Source: an uncultured Niabella sp. (GTDB lineage: Bacteria; Bacteroidota; Bacteroidia; Chitinophagales; Chitinophagaceae). Taken from it: a stretch of 64,000 nt of DNA. Where the stretch lies: NCBI GenBank assembly GCA_934486785.1, contig CAKSQK010000004.1:155247-219246 (forward strand), written 5' to 3'. The position numbers and the translations under genes were made by a program. This document shows positions 16,954 through 26,903 of this stretch, piece after piece (positions within the stretch are counted from its first letter, which is position 1; each line of letters begins with the position of its first letter). The notes beneath the pieces are model-generated. The model ran no database searches. It worked only from the letters and a program-made list of their open reading frames with translations, and was not told the origin of the DNA.

Positions 16954-17042
16954 ATTTTTATAATCACAGTATCAGCATTATTTGCATGCATTTCCCCGAA
17001 ATCGTTTTAGTATTTACACCGAATTTAAACAAAATGCTATAG

Positions 17043-17050
17043 TATATTTG
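17043..17050 (+). promoter_or_regulatory. -7 promoter box for the DUF1080 gene
   Basis: TATATTTG matches TAnnTTTG and lies 25 bases upstream of the start codon at 17076. Confidence 0.45.
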
Positions 17051-17075
17051 AAACAAATCACTTAAAAATTGCGCA

Positions 17076-18401
17076 ATGAAAAATGGATTACTCTTACTAC
17101 TGCTTATTGCATACGTATCGCTATCAGCCCAAAACAATAACTGGCAAAATCTTTTTAACGGTAAAGACCTGAAAGGCTGGAAACAGCTTAATGGTAATGC
17201 AAAATATGAAGTAAAGAACGGGGCTATTGTTGGCACTACGGTTTTTGGAGAGCCTAACTCGTTTTTGGTAACAGAAAAAGATTACGGCGATTTTATACTG
17301 GAAGTGGATTTTTTGGTAGATAGTACCATGAACTCCGGCATCCAGTTTAGAAGCCTTAGCCTGCCAGAATACCGCAACGGCCGTGTGCATGGCTACCAGT
17401 TTGAGATTGACCCTTCACCACGGGGATGGAGCGGCGGCATTTACGATGAAGCGCGACGTGACTGGCTATATACCGGAGACTTGAACCCATCTGCTAAAAA
17501 CTCTTTTAAACAGGGCAAGTGGAACCGTGCCAGAGTAGAATGCATTGGCAACTCCATTCGCACCTGGCTGAATGGTGTGCCTGTGGCGCACGTGATAGAT
17601 GATGTAACTTCAAAAGGTTTTATTGCATTGCAGGTGCATGCCATCAACAATAAAAAAGATGAAGGCAGGCAGATCAGCTGGAAAAATGTTCGCATACAAA
17701 CACAAAACATTAAACCTTCACCGCTACAGGGAGTTTTTATCGTAAACCTTATTCCAAATTATTTATCTGATGCAGAAAAAAAGAATGGTGTTTCATTTTT
17801 ATTTGACGGAAAAGACGTTTCGCAATGGCGCGGTGTAAACAAAGATGCTTTCCCGTCTAAAGGCTGGCAGGTTTCTGATGGCGCATTAACCGTGAAGGCA
17901 GCGGGCGGTGGCGGAGATATTGTATCTAAAAAAGAATACGGCGCATTCATTCTTCAGTTTGATTTTAAAATTACGGATGGTGCTAACAGCGGGGTAAAAT
18001 ATTTTGTAACCGAAGACAACAACAAGGCGCTGGGCCTTGAATATCAGATATTGGATGATGCAAAACATCCCGATGCAAAGCAGGGCGTTGTAGGCAACCG
18101 CACGCTGGCTTCGCTTTATGATCTCATCCCTCCCAAACCGGAAAAAAGAGCACGCAGGCCAATAGGACAATGGAACCGTGGTATGGTCATCGTATATCCT
18201 GACAATCGTGTGGAACACTGGTTGAACGGCTGGAAATTGCTGGACTATCAGCGGGACGCGCCTTACTACAATGCCTTAGTGGCACGCAGCAAATTTGCAG
18301 AAGTAAAAAACTTCGGGTTGAACCCCAAAGGCCCTATTTTATTGCAGGACCATGGTGATGAAGTTTCTTTCAGAAGCATCAAAATAGTTGAACTGAAATA
18401 A
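17076..18401 (+). CDS. Secreted protein with two DUF1080 (3-keto-disaccharide hydrolase) domains
   Basis: 441 residues with a signal peptide (about 1-18, ending LSAQ). Two tandem concanavalin-like DUF1080 domains: first about 22-215 ([51 protein letters not shown]), second about 238-441 ([68 protein letters not shown]). Some DUF1080 proteins hydrolyse 3-keto-glycosides during sugar oxidation pathways; others are carbohydrate-binding. Each domain is full length. The neighbouring genes give no 3-keto-sugar dehydrogenase, so the substrate is open. Confidence 0.9.
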   Translation: MKNGLLLLLLIAYVSLSAQNNNWQNLFNGKDLKGWKQLNGNAKYEVKNGAIVGTTVFGEPNSFLVTEKDYGDFILEVDFLVDSTMNSGIQFRSLSLPEYRNGRVHGYQFEIDPSPRGWSGGIYDEARRDWLYTGDLNPSAKNSFKQGKWNRARVECIGNSIRTWLNGVPVAHVIDDVTSKGFIALQVHAINNKKDEGRQISWKNVRIQTQNIKPSPLQGVFIVNLIPNYLSDAEKKNGVSFLFDGKDVSQWRGVNKDAFPSKGWQVSDGALTVKAAGGGGDIVSKKEYGAFILQFDFKITDGANSGVKYFVTEDNNKALGLEYQILDDAKHPDAKQGVVGNRTLASLYDLIPPKPEKRARRPIGQWNRGMVIVYPDNRVEHWLNGWKLLDYQRDAPYYNALVARSKFAEVKNFGLNPKGPILLQDHGDEVSFRSIKIVELK

Positions 18402-18417
18402 TACCGCAGCGCGTGCC

Positions 18418-19665
18418 TTAGCCGCGCTTTTTCCACCAGATAATAAAACCCGTAATGGGCAATGAGCAGGCTATGAGGCTGACGATTGAGTAAACAATAA
18501 TGCTCCACAGCCCCATGATCTCGCCCGTGTGCAATGGCTTTGCAATGGCGCGAAACTGGTCATGCAGCTCAAGGCTGCTATAAGCCTTTACCTCGCGGAT
18601 GGAACCTGTTGGCGCGAACGTAATTTTTTCCGGAACAGTAAACCCGGCAAAGTGATTGTGGTTCATTTTGGTAAACTCGTAGGCAGCAGATTGCGCATTA
18701 GGCAACTGAATCTGCTGAATGCCTTTAAAGGGATACACAGAATCTGCCCTGGCCAGCATTTGCGCCACAGTAATTTTTTGCTGCAGCGTGTCAGACTGCT
18801 TTTCTTTTTCCAGCGTGCCCAGCATTTTTGAGAAAGAAGCGGCCAGTTGTTCTTTAACCGATTCAGAAGCTTCCGTAGTCACAACCGGTTCGCCGCCCAG
18901 CCCCACAATGATCACGTTCTTCATCCACTGGTAAGAAACATACAAGCCCGTAACGCCAATGAAGAATAACAAAAGCAAACTGTAAAAGCCCAGCACATTA
19001 TGCAGGTCATAGTTAAGGCGGTAAAATTTGGCTTTCCATTTTATTAAAAATGCATTGCGCCAGTATTTTAATTTTTTAGGCAGCCACAGCACAAAGCCTG
19101 AGATAAGCATGAAAAGGAAAATGACAACAGCCGCACCGTTGATCTGCTTGCCTGTTTCTCCCAGCAGCAAATACCGGTGAAACTCCAGCATGAATGCAAA
19201 AAAAGCATCAGGCTTGTTGTTTTTAACACCTACGGGACACGCGGTGTAAGGATCGTAATACACGGATATGCCTGCCGCTTCACGCGCACGGGAAGACACG
19301 AGCACGGTTCGCCGTTCATCATAATGTATTTCCACCGACGTGGCATTACCATAATTTTTGTTGAAGTGAGCCAGCAGGGAATCAACAGGCTGCCTTACGG
19401 CGCCTGCTTTTTCCACGCGCAGCAGTTTGCGGTTAACAAGATCGCTTACCTGATGCTTATAGGCATAAATGGCTCCTGACAGCGAAACGGCAATAACGAT
19501 GATAGCTGATAAAAGTCCGAGCCACAAATGCGACACGGACATTATATATTTAAACCATGATTCGTTTTTGCGTTTGCTGCGCAGCAGCGTTCGCCTTTTT
19601 ACTTTTTGCTTATTTCCTCGGTTTTCCAATACCGTATTTTTCAACCAGTGTAAGATATTGTTCAT
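18418..19665 (-). CDS. PepSY-associated membrane protein (siderophore/iron reductase-like)
   Basis: Up to 415 residues. PepSY_TM architecture: a first membrane helix after the HLWLGLLSAIIVIAVSLSG motif (about 46-70), a periplasmic PepSY domain, two central helices (GAAVVIFLFMLISGFVLWLP and FYSLLLLFFIGVTGLYV), a second PepSY region and a final helix ending WWKKRG. Family members near TonB receptors reduce ferric siderophores or act as iron-regulated membrane proteins. The ATG at 19665 makes a 56-base overlap with the upstream gene; the next Met (19542) would cut off the basic N-terminal tail that normally precedes HLWLG, so I keep the longer form. Last gene of the iron operon. Confidence 0.85.
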   Translation of the reverse strand: MNNILHWLKNTVLENRGNKQKVKRRTLLRSKRKNESWFKYIMSVSHLWLGLLSAIIVIAVSLSGAIYAYKHQVSDLVNRKLLRVEKAGAVRQPVDSLLAHFNKNYGNATSVEIHYDERRTVLVSSRAREAAGISVYYDPYTACPVGVKNNKPDAFFAFMLEFHRYLLLGETGKQINGAAVVIFLFMLISGFVLWLPKKLKYWRNAFLIKWKAKFYRLNYDLHNVLGFYSLLLLFFIGVTGLYVSYQWMKNVIIVGLGGEPVVTTEASESVKEQLAASFSKMLGTLEKEKQSDTLQQKITVAQMLARADSVYPFKGIQQIQLPNAQSAAYEFTKMNHNHFAGFTVPEKITFAPTGSIREVKAYSSLELHDQFRAIAKPLHTGEIMGLWSIIVYSIVSLIACSLPITGFIIWWKKRG

Positions 19666-20230
19666 ACTGCTGCGGCGTCATCAGCTCCTGAAAAGCGCTT
19701 TTACGATTTACATCCAGTTCTTCGTAATATTTCTGGTACACATCAGGCTTGCCGTGATAGTTATCGTGGTTGGCGCGCAGCGTAGTGTAAAAGGCTTCAT
19801 TGGCCAGGTCAAACTTAGAGGCCTGTGTGCTGTCTAAAGCCAGTTCTGTTTTTATCAGTTCCATATTGTGCTTTTCACGGCCCTTGCGCTCAATAGCAAT
19901 TTCACGCTCATAAATGGCGTACTGTGCCGGATCAACAATCTTTTTAATTTCAGCATCCAATTCAGCCATAATTTGTTTAGATGCTTCTTCGGCTTTGGCT
20001 TTGTCTTCTTTTAAAGACTCGTAAGTTTCTTTAGATTTCTTACCATAGCTTTCCGTAAGCTCATCAAACTTTGCAGCCGTAGTGGCATCCAGTTTCATGG
20101 AATCCTTAATCAGCGCGTAATTGATACGGCCACCTTTACGGCCGCCTTTTTGCTGTTCGCCTTTACAACCAATAGCTAATACAAATAAAGCAAGCCCGAA
20201 AAAGGTTAAAATTGCGTTTGTTGTTTTCAT
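19610..20230 (-). CDS. Lipoprotein with two CpxP/Spy-like helical repeats
   Basis: 206-residue lipoprotein (lipobox LAIGC, Cys22) with a Gly/Lys-rich linker GGRKGGR. The mature part is two tandem helical repeats: residues 41-110 (IKDSMKLDATTAAKFDEL to DPAQYAIYERE) and 126-198 (IKTELALDSTQASKFDLA to TPQQYEQYLTLVE). Each has the pattern L-D-x-T-x-A-x-K-F-D followed by a long charged helix and a P-x-Q-Y-x-x-Y end, similar to CpxP/Spy periplasmic proteins. Between a TonB siderophore receptor (67 bases) and a PepSY protein (overlapping) it may act in periplasmic metal or siderophore handling; this is inferred from position. Confidence 0.65.
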   Translation of the reverse strand: MKTTNAILTFFGLALFVLAIGCKGEQQKGGRKGGRINYALIKDSMKLDATTAAKFDELTESYGKKSKETYESLKEDKAKAEEASKQIMAELDAEIKKIVDPAQYAIYEREIAIERKGREKHNMELIKTELALDSTQASKFDLANEAFYTTLRANHDNYHGKPDVYQKYYEELDVNRKSAFQELMTPQQYEQYLTLVEKYGIGKPRK

Positions 20231-20296
20231 TTTCTTATGTTTAAAAATTTAAAAAAAGCTGAAGGCAGCGTTCACTACCTTCAGTAAGATGTTTGC

Positions 20297-22678
20297 TTAA
20301 AATTTATAATGAAATACGATTGAAAAATTTCTCGGATCAATCTGGTTGATAAAGCCCCCGCGGAAGTAAGAGTTAAAGCCCAGCTCATCAGTAATGTTGT
20401 TCAGCAATAAGCGCGTAGTGAACTTTTTATAAGTATAACCCAACTGCGCGTTCAGCGTGGTGTAAGCCGGCATGTCAAAAGGCTTCTCTCCTCCCATGTT
20501 TCCATGCCCGTCTGGCGACAGGCTGTACTCATTTACAGGGCGTTTGTCTACATAATACGCGCCCACGCCAATGGTTAAGCCATTCAACGCTTTTCTAAAA
20601 GCATAGTTCACCCATCCGTTGGCTGTGTGCCGCGGTGCGTTCATGGGTGCAGAACCCTCAACATAAGAAGGGCTGTTATGGTATTGTGCATCCAGGTATG
20701 CATAGCCGATCATTACCTGCATGTTTTCAAGCACACGGCCGTTCAGTTCGGTTTCAAAACCCCTACGCTTCAGGTCACCGGCTTTAAATACATAGCCGGT
20801 AGTCTGGTTTGTGCCTGGAATATATTCTGTGTTGGAAAGGTTGCGGGTAATGATGTCAAAAAATGTAAAGTTGAAACGAAGCCTGTTATCCAGCCAGTCA
20901 GATTTAATACCCACTTCAATTTGCTCGGTGGTAGACGGGCCAACTTCTTCACCCGTGCTTAACCGGTTGCTGGCAGAGCGTACGCTGGTGCTGGTGGTGT
21001 AAGAGCCAAACACATTCACGTTCCTGATGGGCGTTAGCATTAAGCCCACGCTTGGGTTCCACGCAAAGCGCGCCGGCTCCGAAATGGTGTTAGCCGTTTT
21101 GTTCAGAATGCTTGTATACCTTAAACCCAGTATGGCTTTTACAAAGCGGTTGAAGGTGACCACATCCTGCGCCATAAGGCCGTAAGTGCTGTAATAGCCC
21201 AGCACAGGAGCCGCTGCTGTAAAATTAATGGCCTTGCTGATTGTATTGGGAATGGCTTTGTACACATCAATCGTATCAATGATCACACTACCCATACTTG
21301 TTGTGGTAGCATCTGCAATACGATAATCAAACCCGGCCTGGAAAGTATGATTGATCTGCCCTGTTTTTACATTCTCTCCCACAAGGTCAAACTGGAAAAC
21401 AGAATTTTTATCATCTCTCAGGCTTCTTGAAAGCGTGCGCCTTCTTAGGTTTTGCGTGTTTCTTACAACCGTGGTAGCTGAGGAATTGATGGCATCCAGG
21501 TCATAATTGGATTTAATATAAGCGCCGCGGATGTAGAATTTGTCTGAAAGCTTTCTTTTTACATTGGCAGAAAATGTAGAGATGGCCAGGTCGTTGATCT
21601 CGTTCTTAAAGCCCAGGAACTGATCTCTGGGAATTTCATATAAAGAATCAACTGAAATAGGGCCTAAATTTACCGCGCTGTTTACAGGTGTGCGTTTGTC
21701 GTTCAGGTAATCCAGTTCTAAAGTAATGGTGGTTTTGTCGTTGGGCCTCCACTCAAGTGAAGGGTTGATATATACTCTTGTAGAATTAATAATGGGCCTG
21801 TAGTTATCGGCTCTTTCAAAAGCGCCGTTCAATCTTACAGCTACAGTATTTTTCTTATCTAAAACCGTTTGCACATCAAAGGTTGGACGAATCAGCCCCC
21901 AGCTACCGATCCTTAAAGAAGCCTCAGCAGCATTTTTAAACTGCGGGGTTTTGGTTACCACGTTGATCACGCCGCCGGCATTACCCAAGTCTGTAATAAC
22001 GCCCTGCGTGATGGCTGCAGAACCTTTGATCACCTGGATGGACTCAACGCCCTGCATATCTGTAACACCTGATGCTGTTTGAAACTGCGATTCGATACGT
22101 ACACCGTTTTTCAGCACCGGTGTACCGCGGAAGCCGCGCATTGACATGCTTTCGCGCACGCCGCCATACGATCCAAACAGTGTTACGCCCGGCACGTTTC
22201 TGGCGGCGTCGGTGATGGTTAAGGCACCCTGTTGCTCAATTACTTTGTTTGAAATTACTGAAATGCTCTGAATCTGGTCGGTAGGTTTCAAGGGCATGCG
22301 GGTAATGGTTTCCAATCCTTTTGGCTGACCATAACGCCTTCCAAAAACCTCTACTTCATCAAGCTGTATATTGTCTGCAACCAGGGTTACGTGCAGTCTT
22401 TTGGCTTCATGCTCTGTTATAATAACAGGTAGAACATGCGACTTGTATCCTACGCTGGTAAAAATAATATTCTGTCTGCCAACGGGTATATTTTCTAATA
22501 AAAAATCCCCTCTTTCATTTGTACACGTTGAAATAAAGAAACCCGGAATATTTACAGTAACATTTGGTAAAGCATGCCCATCTACATCTTGAACTTTCCC
22601 TTTCACAGCACCTTTCTGCGCGAAGGAGATAAAAGAAATGAGTAATAAAAACATTAATACATAAACCTTCTTTGTCAT
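20297..22678 (-). CDS. TonB-dependent siderophore receptor
   Basis: 793-residue outer-membrane receptor. Signal peptide (1-20), an N-terminal carboxypeptidase-regulatory-like domain (about 22-105, GAVKGKVQDVDG, VTVNIPG), the plug (about 125-260: QSISVISNKVIEQQGALTI, DAARNVPGVT, SMRGFRG, GVESIQVIKGSAAITQG, GGVINVVTKTP) and a 22-strand barrel ending in the aromatic FSIVFHYKF. The plug motifs are those of ferric-siderophore receptors of the FhuA/FoxA type, which take up iron chelates using TonB. First gene of an operon with the CpxP-like lipoprotein and the PepSY protein. Specific siderophore unknown. Confidence 0.94.
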   Translation of the reverse strand: MTKKVYVLMFLLLISFISFAQKGAVKGKVQDVDGHALPNVTVNIPGFFISTCTNERGDFLLENIPVGRQNIIFTSVGYKSHVLPVIITEHEAKRLHVTLVADNIQLDEVEVFGRRYGQPKGLETITRMPLKPTDQIQSISVISNKVIEQQGALTITDAARNVPGVTLFGSYGGVRESMSMRGFRGTPVLKNGVRIESQFQTASGVTDMQGVESIQVIKGSAAITQGVITDLGNAGGVINVVTKTPQFKNAAEASLRIGSWGLIRPTFDVQTVLDKKNTVAVRLNGAFERADNYRPIINSTRVYINPSLEWRPNDKTTITLELDYLNDKRTPVNSAVNLGPISVDSLYEIPRDQFLGFKNEINDLAISTFSANVKRKLSDKFYIRGAYIKSNYDLDAINSSATTVVRNTQNLRRRTLSRSLRDDKNSVFQFDLVGENVKTGQINHTFQAGFDYRIADATTTSMGSVIIDTIDVYKAIPNTISKAINFTAAAPVLGYYSTYGLMAQDVVTFNRFVKAILGLRYTSILNKTANTISEPARFAWNPSVGLMLTPIRNVNVFGSYTTSTSVRSASNRLSTGEEVGPSTTEQIEVGIKSDWLDNRLRFNFTFFDIITRNLSNTEYIPGTNQTTGYVFKAGDLKRRGFETELNGRVLENMQVMIGYAYLDAQYHNSPSYVEGSAPMNAPRHTANGWVNYAFRKALNGLTIGVGAYYVDKRPVNEYSLSPDGHGNMGGEKPFDMPAYTTLNAQLGYTYKKFTTRLLLNNITDELGFNSYFRGGFINQIDPRNFSIVFHYKF

Positions 22679-22704
22679 ACTCTATTTTGATTTTATAATT
22701 CGGG

Positions 22705-22712
22705 CAAAGGTA
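22705..22712 (-). promoter_or_regulatory. -7 promoter box for the iron-uptake operon
   Basis: The minus strand reads TACCTTTG, matching TAnnTTTG, 26 bases before the receptor start codon. No clear Fur-box palindrome was recognised next to it. Confidence 0.5.
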
Positions 22713-22810
22713 TCAGTGCGGCTATCCATAGTTGTTACGAATTCCGGAAATAATTGTGGCAGATGTTTTTATAAGCGGCCAGCATGGCATTGTACTGCCA
22801 TAAACTAAAT

Positions 22811-22834
22811 AAAAAACCCGGCGCACTGCCGGGT
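22811..22834 (-). terminator. Terminator of the lipocalin-like lipoprotein gene
   Basis: Perfect 7-bp stem ACCCGGC / GCCGGGT with loop GCACT; on the minus strand it is followed by a run of T with one interruption, 45 bases after the gene at 22880. Confidence 0.8.
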
Positions 22835-22879
22835 GAATCATTATCATTAGCTTTTTTTTAAGCCGTTATATGATGTGCT

Positions 22880-23365
22880 TTATTTCATAACAGTCAATTC
22901 ATATTGAACCAATCCTGTAGCACATGCAGGTTCGGCCCAGCCTGGCTGGCCTGTTGTTTCAAACACCCCGCAGGGGCCAATAAAATCTGTGGCCTGTACA
23001 ACCAGCTTATCAGATGATAAAGAAATAATAGCGTATTCTAATTTTCTACCTAACGGCAACACAACTGTAATCTTTTTACTGTCTGCGCTTAAAACCCAGT
23101 TAGCAGAAGCATTGCCGGCAGGGCAGTCAGCACATTCTTTAAGAACAAACGCGCCGTCTTTTTTAAAACTCCAGATCCCGGAAGATGGATTGGTTCGTAT
23201 GCTATGATCATAGCCTTGTTCCAATATCTGAAATGTATTCATCTTCCATTGTTGCGTGAGCAACTCAGTTGTTTTTTGAAATGCTGTTTCAGAACTTTTG
23301 ACAGCCGGTTCTTTTTTACAGGCCACAAAAGTTATAAGCAGCAGAAAGAGCACATAATATTTCAT
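22880..23365 (-). CDS. Lipocalin-like hypothetical lipoprotein
   Basis: 161-residue lipoprotein (lipobox ITFVACKK, Cys16). The mature part has the order of features seen in small Bacteroidota lipocalin-like lipoproteins: a helix with QQWKMNTFQI, then strands GIWSFKKDGAFVLKE, WVLSADSKKITVV, KLEYAIISLSSDKLVVQ. Four cysteines (two in KECADCPAG, two near the C-terminus) could form disulfides. Function unknown. It lies between the iron operon and fusA, with its own terminator and a terminator behind fusA upstream of it, so it is a single-gene unit. Confidence 0.7.
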   Translation of the reverse strand: MKYYVLFLLLITFVACKKEPAVKSSETAFQKTTELLTQQWKMNTFQILEQGYDHSIRTNPSSGIWSFKKDGAFVLKECADCPAGNASANWVLSADSKKITVVLPLGRKLEYAIISLSSDKLVVQATDFIGPCGVFETTGQPGWAEPACATGLVQYELTVMK

Positions 23366-23414
23366 AACGCTGTTTTAGTTTCAATCAAAATTAATTGTAA
23401 TCTCATTTGATCCG

Positions 23415-23448
23415 CAAAAAAATCCCCGGCTCCATTAAAACCGGGGAT
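23415..23448 (-). terminator. Rho-independent terminator of fusA
   Basis: 8-bp stem ATCCCCGG / CCGGGGAT around an 11-base loop; on the minus strand the stem is followed by seven T. It starts 32 bases after the fusA stop codon. Confidence 0.85.
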
Positions 23449-23479
23449 TGTATTTTTAAAGATAATAGCTAATCAGTCA

Positions 23480-25630
23480 TTACGCTGTAACCTTTCCTTT
23501 CGACTTTGCGATCACTTCTTCTGCGATATTGTTAGGCGCAGGGCTGTAATGGCTGAACTCCATGGTGCTTGATGCACGGCCCGAAGTTAATGAACGCAGT
23601 TGTGTAACGTAGCCAAACATTTCGCTTAGCGGAACTTTGGATTTGATTACCTGCGCGCCTGCCCTTGTATCCATACCTTCCATCATACCACGGCGCCTGT
23701 TCAGGTCTCCGGTTACATCACCCATGTATTGGTCGGGCGTGATCACTTCTACTTTCATGATTGGCTCAAGCAAAATGGGTTTGGCTTTTCTTGCCGCTTC
23801 GCGGAAGCCTTGCTTGGCACACATTTCAAAACTCATCGAGTCAGAGTCAACCGGGTGGAAGCTACCGTCAAATACACGGATCTTCATATTGTCAACAGGA
23901 TAGTTGGCCAAAACGCCGCTTGTCATGCTTGTTTCAAAACCTTTTTGAATAGCTGGTACAAACTCACGCGGAATAGATCCACCAAAAATATCATTCACGA
24001 ACTGGAAGTTTTTGTCAGGATTTTCTGCTTTCCACTCTTCGTCAACGGGGCCAATGGAGAATTGTATGTCAGCGAATTTACCACGGCCACCGGTTTGTTT
24101 TTTCAGTGTTTCACGGTGCTCAACAGTTGCATTAAAGGCTTCTTTGTAAGCCACCTGCGGAGCGCCCTGGTTCACTTCTACCTTAAATTCGCGCCTCATT
24201 CGATCAACAATGATCTCAAGGTGTAATTCACCCATACCACTTAAAATGGTCTGGCCTGTATCTTCATCCGTTTTTACGCGGAGTGTAGGATCTTCTTCTA
24301 CCAACTTGGAAATGGCCATACCCATTTTGTCTACGTCGGCCTGTGTTTTTGGCTCAACAGCAATAGAGATCACAGGCTCGGGAATGAACATGTTCTCTAA
24401 AGTGATGGGATGGTTTTCATCGCAAAGCGTATCACCCGTTTTGATCTCTTTAAAACCAACAGCCGCGCCAATGTCGCCTGCTTCAATAAAATCAATTGGG
24501 TTTTGTTTGTTGGCAAACATTTTCATGATACGGCTGATGCGCTCTTTCTTTCCGCTTCTTACGTTCAGCACATAAGAGCCGGCATCTAGGCGGCCGCTGT
24601 AACAACGGAAGAACGCCAGGCGGCCCACAAACGGGTCAGTTATAATTTTAAACGCCAGTGCTGCAAAAGGCTCTTTTGCATCGGGCTTGCGAACCAGTTT
24701 TTTTTCAGGATCGTTGGGGTCTGTACCTTCAATGGCATCAATATCCACCGGTGAAGGCAGGTAGCGGCAAACGGCATCCAGCGCTTTTTGCACACCTTTA
24801 TTTTTGAATGATGAGCCGCACATCATTGGTACGATGCTCATTTCAATGGTTGATTTGCGGATGGCAACATGAATTTCATCTTCAGTAATGCTGTCCGGAT
24901 CGTCAAAGAATTTTTCCATCAACACATCATCGGATTCTGCAACGGCTTCTACCAACTGCGCCCTCCATTCTTTTGCCTCATCCAGCATATCAGCGGGTAT
25001 TTCAATCTCATCGTAGGTCATGCCTTCTGTTTCTGTGTGCCAGATGATGCCTTTCATGGTGATCAGGTCAATCACACCTTTGAAGCTGTCTTCAGCGCCA
25101 ATGGGTAATTGCAGGGGAACAGCTTTAGAGCCCAGCATTTCACGAACCTGTTTTACCACGTTCAGGAAATCGGCGCCCTGGCGGTCCATTTTATTTACAA
25201 AGCCAATGCGTGGCACTTTGTAACGGTTGGCCTGGCGCCATACGGTTTCAGACTGCGGCTCCACACCATCAACTGCTGAAAACAGCGCGATGAGGCCGTC
25301 GAGCACGCGCATGGAGCGTTCAACTTCTACCGTAAAATCCACGTGGCCGGGAGTATCAATAATATTAAAGGAATAAGATTGCGTTTTGCCGGGAATGGGG
25401 CTGCCCTTTGCTGTGGGAAAGTTCCATTTACAACTAACCGCAGCGGAGGTAATCGTAATTCCGCGCTCTCTTTCCTGATCCATATAGTCGGTAGTTGCTG
25501 CGCCGTCGTGCACTTCACCCGTCCTGTGGATCATGCCGGTATAGCGTAAAATACGCTCCGTAGTGGTGGTTTTACCGGCATCAATGTGGGCGGCAATACC
25601 AAAGTTTCTTTGAAATTTTAAATCTGCCAT
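23480..25630 (-). CDS. fusA: Elongation factor G
   Basis: 716-residue translational GTPase that moves tRNA and mRNA through the ribosome. G1 is AHIDAGKTT (16-24), switch II/G3 is DTPGHVDF (about 91), G4 is [10 protein letters not shown] (about 145). Domains II-V follow in normal order, with the domain IV loop [11 protein letters not shown] (near residue 540) and the C-terminal [16 protein letters not shown]. Length and motifs are those of a canonical bacterial EF-G, with no fusidic-acid resistance change judged. It stands alone here, not next to rpsG/rpsL/tufA, with a promoter box and a leader of about 100 bases. Confidence 0.97.
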   Translation of the reverse strand: MADLKFQRNFGIAAHIDAGKTTTTERILRYTGMIHRTGEVHDGAATTDYMDQERERGITITSAAVSCKWNFPTAKGSPIPGKTQSYSFNIIDTPGHVDFTVEVERSMRVLDGLIALFSAVDGVEPQSETVWRQANRYKVPRIGFVNKMDRQGADFLNVVKQVREMLGSKAVPLQLPIGAEDSFKGVIDLITMKGIIWHTETEGMTYDEIEIPADMLDEAKEWRAQLVEAVAESDDVLMEKFFDDPDSITEDEIHVAIRKSTIEMSIVPMMCGSSFKNKGVQKALDAVCRYLPSPVDIDAIEGTDPNDPEKKLVRKPDAKEPFAALAFKIITDPFVGRLAFFRCYSGRLDAGSYVLNVRSGKKERISRIMKMFANKQNPIDFIEAGDIGAAVGFKEIKTGDTLCDENHPITLENMFIPEPVISIAVEPKTQADVDKMGMAISKLVEEDPTLRVKTDEDTGQTILSGMGELHLEIIVDRMRREFKVEVNQGAPQVAYKEAFNATVEHRETLKKQTGGRGKFADIQFSIGPVDEEWKAENPDKNFQFVNDIFGGSIPREFVPAIQKGFETSMTSGVLANYPVDNMKIRVFDGSFHPVDSDSMSFEMCAKQGFREAARKAKPILLEPIMKVEVITPDQYMGDVTGDLNRRRGMMEGMDTRAGAQVIKSKVPLSEMFGYVTQLRSLTSGRASSTMEFSHYSPAPNNIAEEVIAKSKGKVTA

Positions 25631-25934
25631 TGTTATTCCTTGTTGAATTTAAACGAATTGAAATTTTAAAACCATCTGCTTATCAATAAATTACGTATCG
25701 TTCGATACCCTGCAACACACAGGTGTGGTTTTTAAGGCTGCAAAGGTAGGGAAAAATCTGTTTTTTGAGATGTTCTTAGCGGATGGGTTAGAATATTTTA
25801 TTACACATAATAAATAATAATAAATAGATATGATTTTAGATTGTCATTTTAACACAGGTAATGCGATTAGTGTTTGAAGTTCAAAATAAATAACGCAACA
25901 ATTATTATATCATTTCAATTAGCTTGCACCATTT
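25631..25934. other. Divergent intergenic region between fusA and the EamA transporter
   Basis: 304 bases. The fusA side holds a -7 box (25741-25748, minus strand) and the palindrome GTATCG-TT-CGATAC (25695-25708), which lies within the predicted fusA leader RNA. The EamA side is AT-rich (25790-25930) with no clear promoter match and no open frame of note. Confidence 0.5.
25741..25748 (-). promoter_or_regulatory. -7 promoter box for fusA
   Basis: The minus strand reads TACCTTTG, matching TAnnTTTG. It lies 110 bases before the fusA start, giving a leader of about 100 bases, unusually long for this window. Confidence 0.5.
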
Positions 25935-26819
25935 ATGAAAAAAGCATTTCTTCAATTACACATTGCTGTGTTGCTGGCAGGCTTTACAGGTGTGCTGGGC
26001 AAGCTGATTACCATGAACGAGGGAATGCTGGTGTGGTACCGTATGCTGATCACCGCTGCTACTCTATGGGTACTGATGCTGCTGACTAAAAAAATACAAA
26101 AAATTCCGGCCAGGGATGCGCTGAAAATTTCTGCTATTGGCTTCATGGCCGCTTTGCACTGGGTTTTCTTTTTTGCTTCCATCAAATATTCCAACGTATC
26201 TGTGGGACTGGTATGCCTGAGCTTGGTGGGCTTTTTCTCAGCCATACTGGAACCGCTCATCAACCGCGTAAAAATAAATGTTACCGAGCTGATCTTCGGG
26301 CTGCTCTCCGTTTTTGGCATTTACCTCATTTTCCATTTTGACACGCAGTACAAACTGGGCATCACGCTGGGCATTATTTCATCATTCTTTGCGGCGCTGT
26401 TTCCCATCCTGCTTAAAATTTCTATGAACCGGATCAACATGCAAACGGTTCTCACTTGGGAAATGACGGGTGGCTTTCTGGCGCTTACAGCCATCATGCC
26501 GCTATACCTTTATTTTTTCCCGGTTGACAGCCTGCTGCCTTCAATGAGTGACTTTTTGTGGCTGCTGGTGCTGGCATGGCTGTGTTCTGTAGTGGCCTTT
26601 CAGTTTTCGCTGAACGCGCTTAAAAAACTTTCGGCATTTACCGTCAGCCTGTCGTATAACATGGAGCCGCTGTACGGCATCATTATGGCATTTGTAATTT
26701 TTAAAGAAAATAAAACGCTCAACTATGGATTTTACCTAGGCCTAACCATGGTGTGCCTCACACTTATTTTACACATGTTTTTATTGAAGAGAAAAAACCT
26801 TACGGTAAGAAGCAATTAG
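25935..26819 (+). CDS. EamA (drug/metabolite transporter) family protein
   Basis: 294-residue inner-membrane protein with ten hydrophobic helices arranged as two EamA repeats (about 8-135 and 150-285). The conserved segment LNALKKLSAFTVSLSYNMEP at about residues 230-249, ending in a helix-breaking glutamate-proline, is typical of the second repeat. The C-terminus is basic (LLKRKN). Family members export amino acids, nucleosides or other metabolites; nothing here narrows the substrate. Single gene divergent from fusA and upstream of the amylase gene, which has its own promoter. Confidence 0.9.
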   Translation: MKKAFLQLHIAVLLAGFTGVLGKLITMNEGMLVWYRMLITAATLWVLMLLTKKIQKIPARDALKISAIGFMAALHWVFFFASIKYSNVSVGLVCLSLVGFFSAILEPLINRVKINVTELIFGLLSVFGIYLIFHFDTQYKLGITLGIISSFFAALFPILLKISMNRINMQTVLTWEMTGGFLALTAIMPLYLYFFPVDSLLPSMSDFLWLLVLAWLCSVVAFQFSLNALKKLSAFTVSLSYNMEPLYGIIMAFVIFKENKTLNYGFYLGLTMVCLTLILHMFLLKRKNLTVRSN

Positions 26820-26854
26820 CCTGTTATTTTCCATTCTTTCCATCAACAATTTTT

Positions 26855-26900
26855 TTTGCAGCAATACTGGCATTTGCATACTTTTGTGTACTAAGTACAC
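26855..26900 (+). promoter_or_regulatory. Promoter with overlapping palindromic operator for the amylase gene
   Basis: TTTG at 26855-26858 and TACTTTTG at 26879-26886 are a good -33/-7 pair with a 20-base spacer. A perfect inverted repeat GTGTACT-A-AGTACAC (26886-26900) begins at the last base of the -7 box and covers the expected start of transcription, three bases before the ATG at 26904. A repressor bound there would block initiation. Confidence 0.6.
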
Positions 26901-26903
26901 ATT

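Noticed and set aside
18418..19541. Shorter start (19542) for the PepSY protein
   Set aside because: Would remove the basic cytoplasmic stretch before the HLWLG helix; kept only as an alternative.
23729..24226. 165-codon plus-strand frame under fusA
   Set aside because: Antisense to EF-G, with no motif and no sign of own expression.
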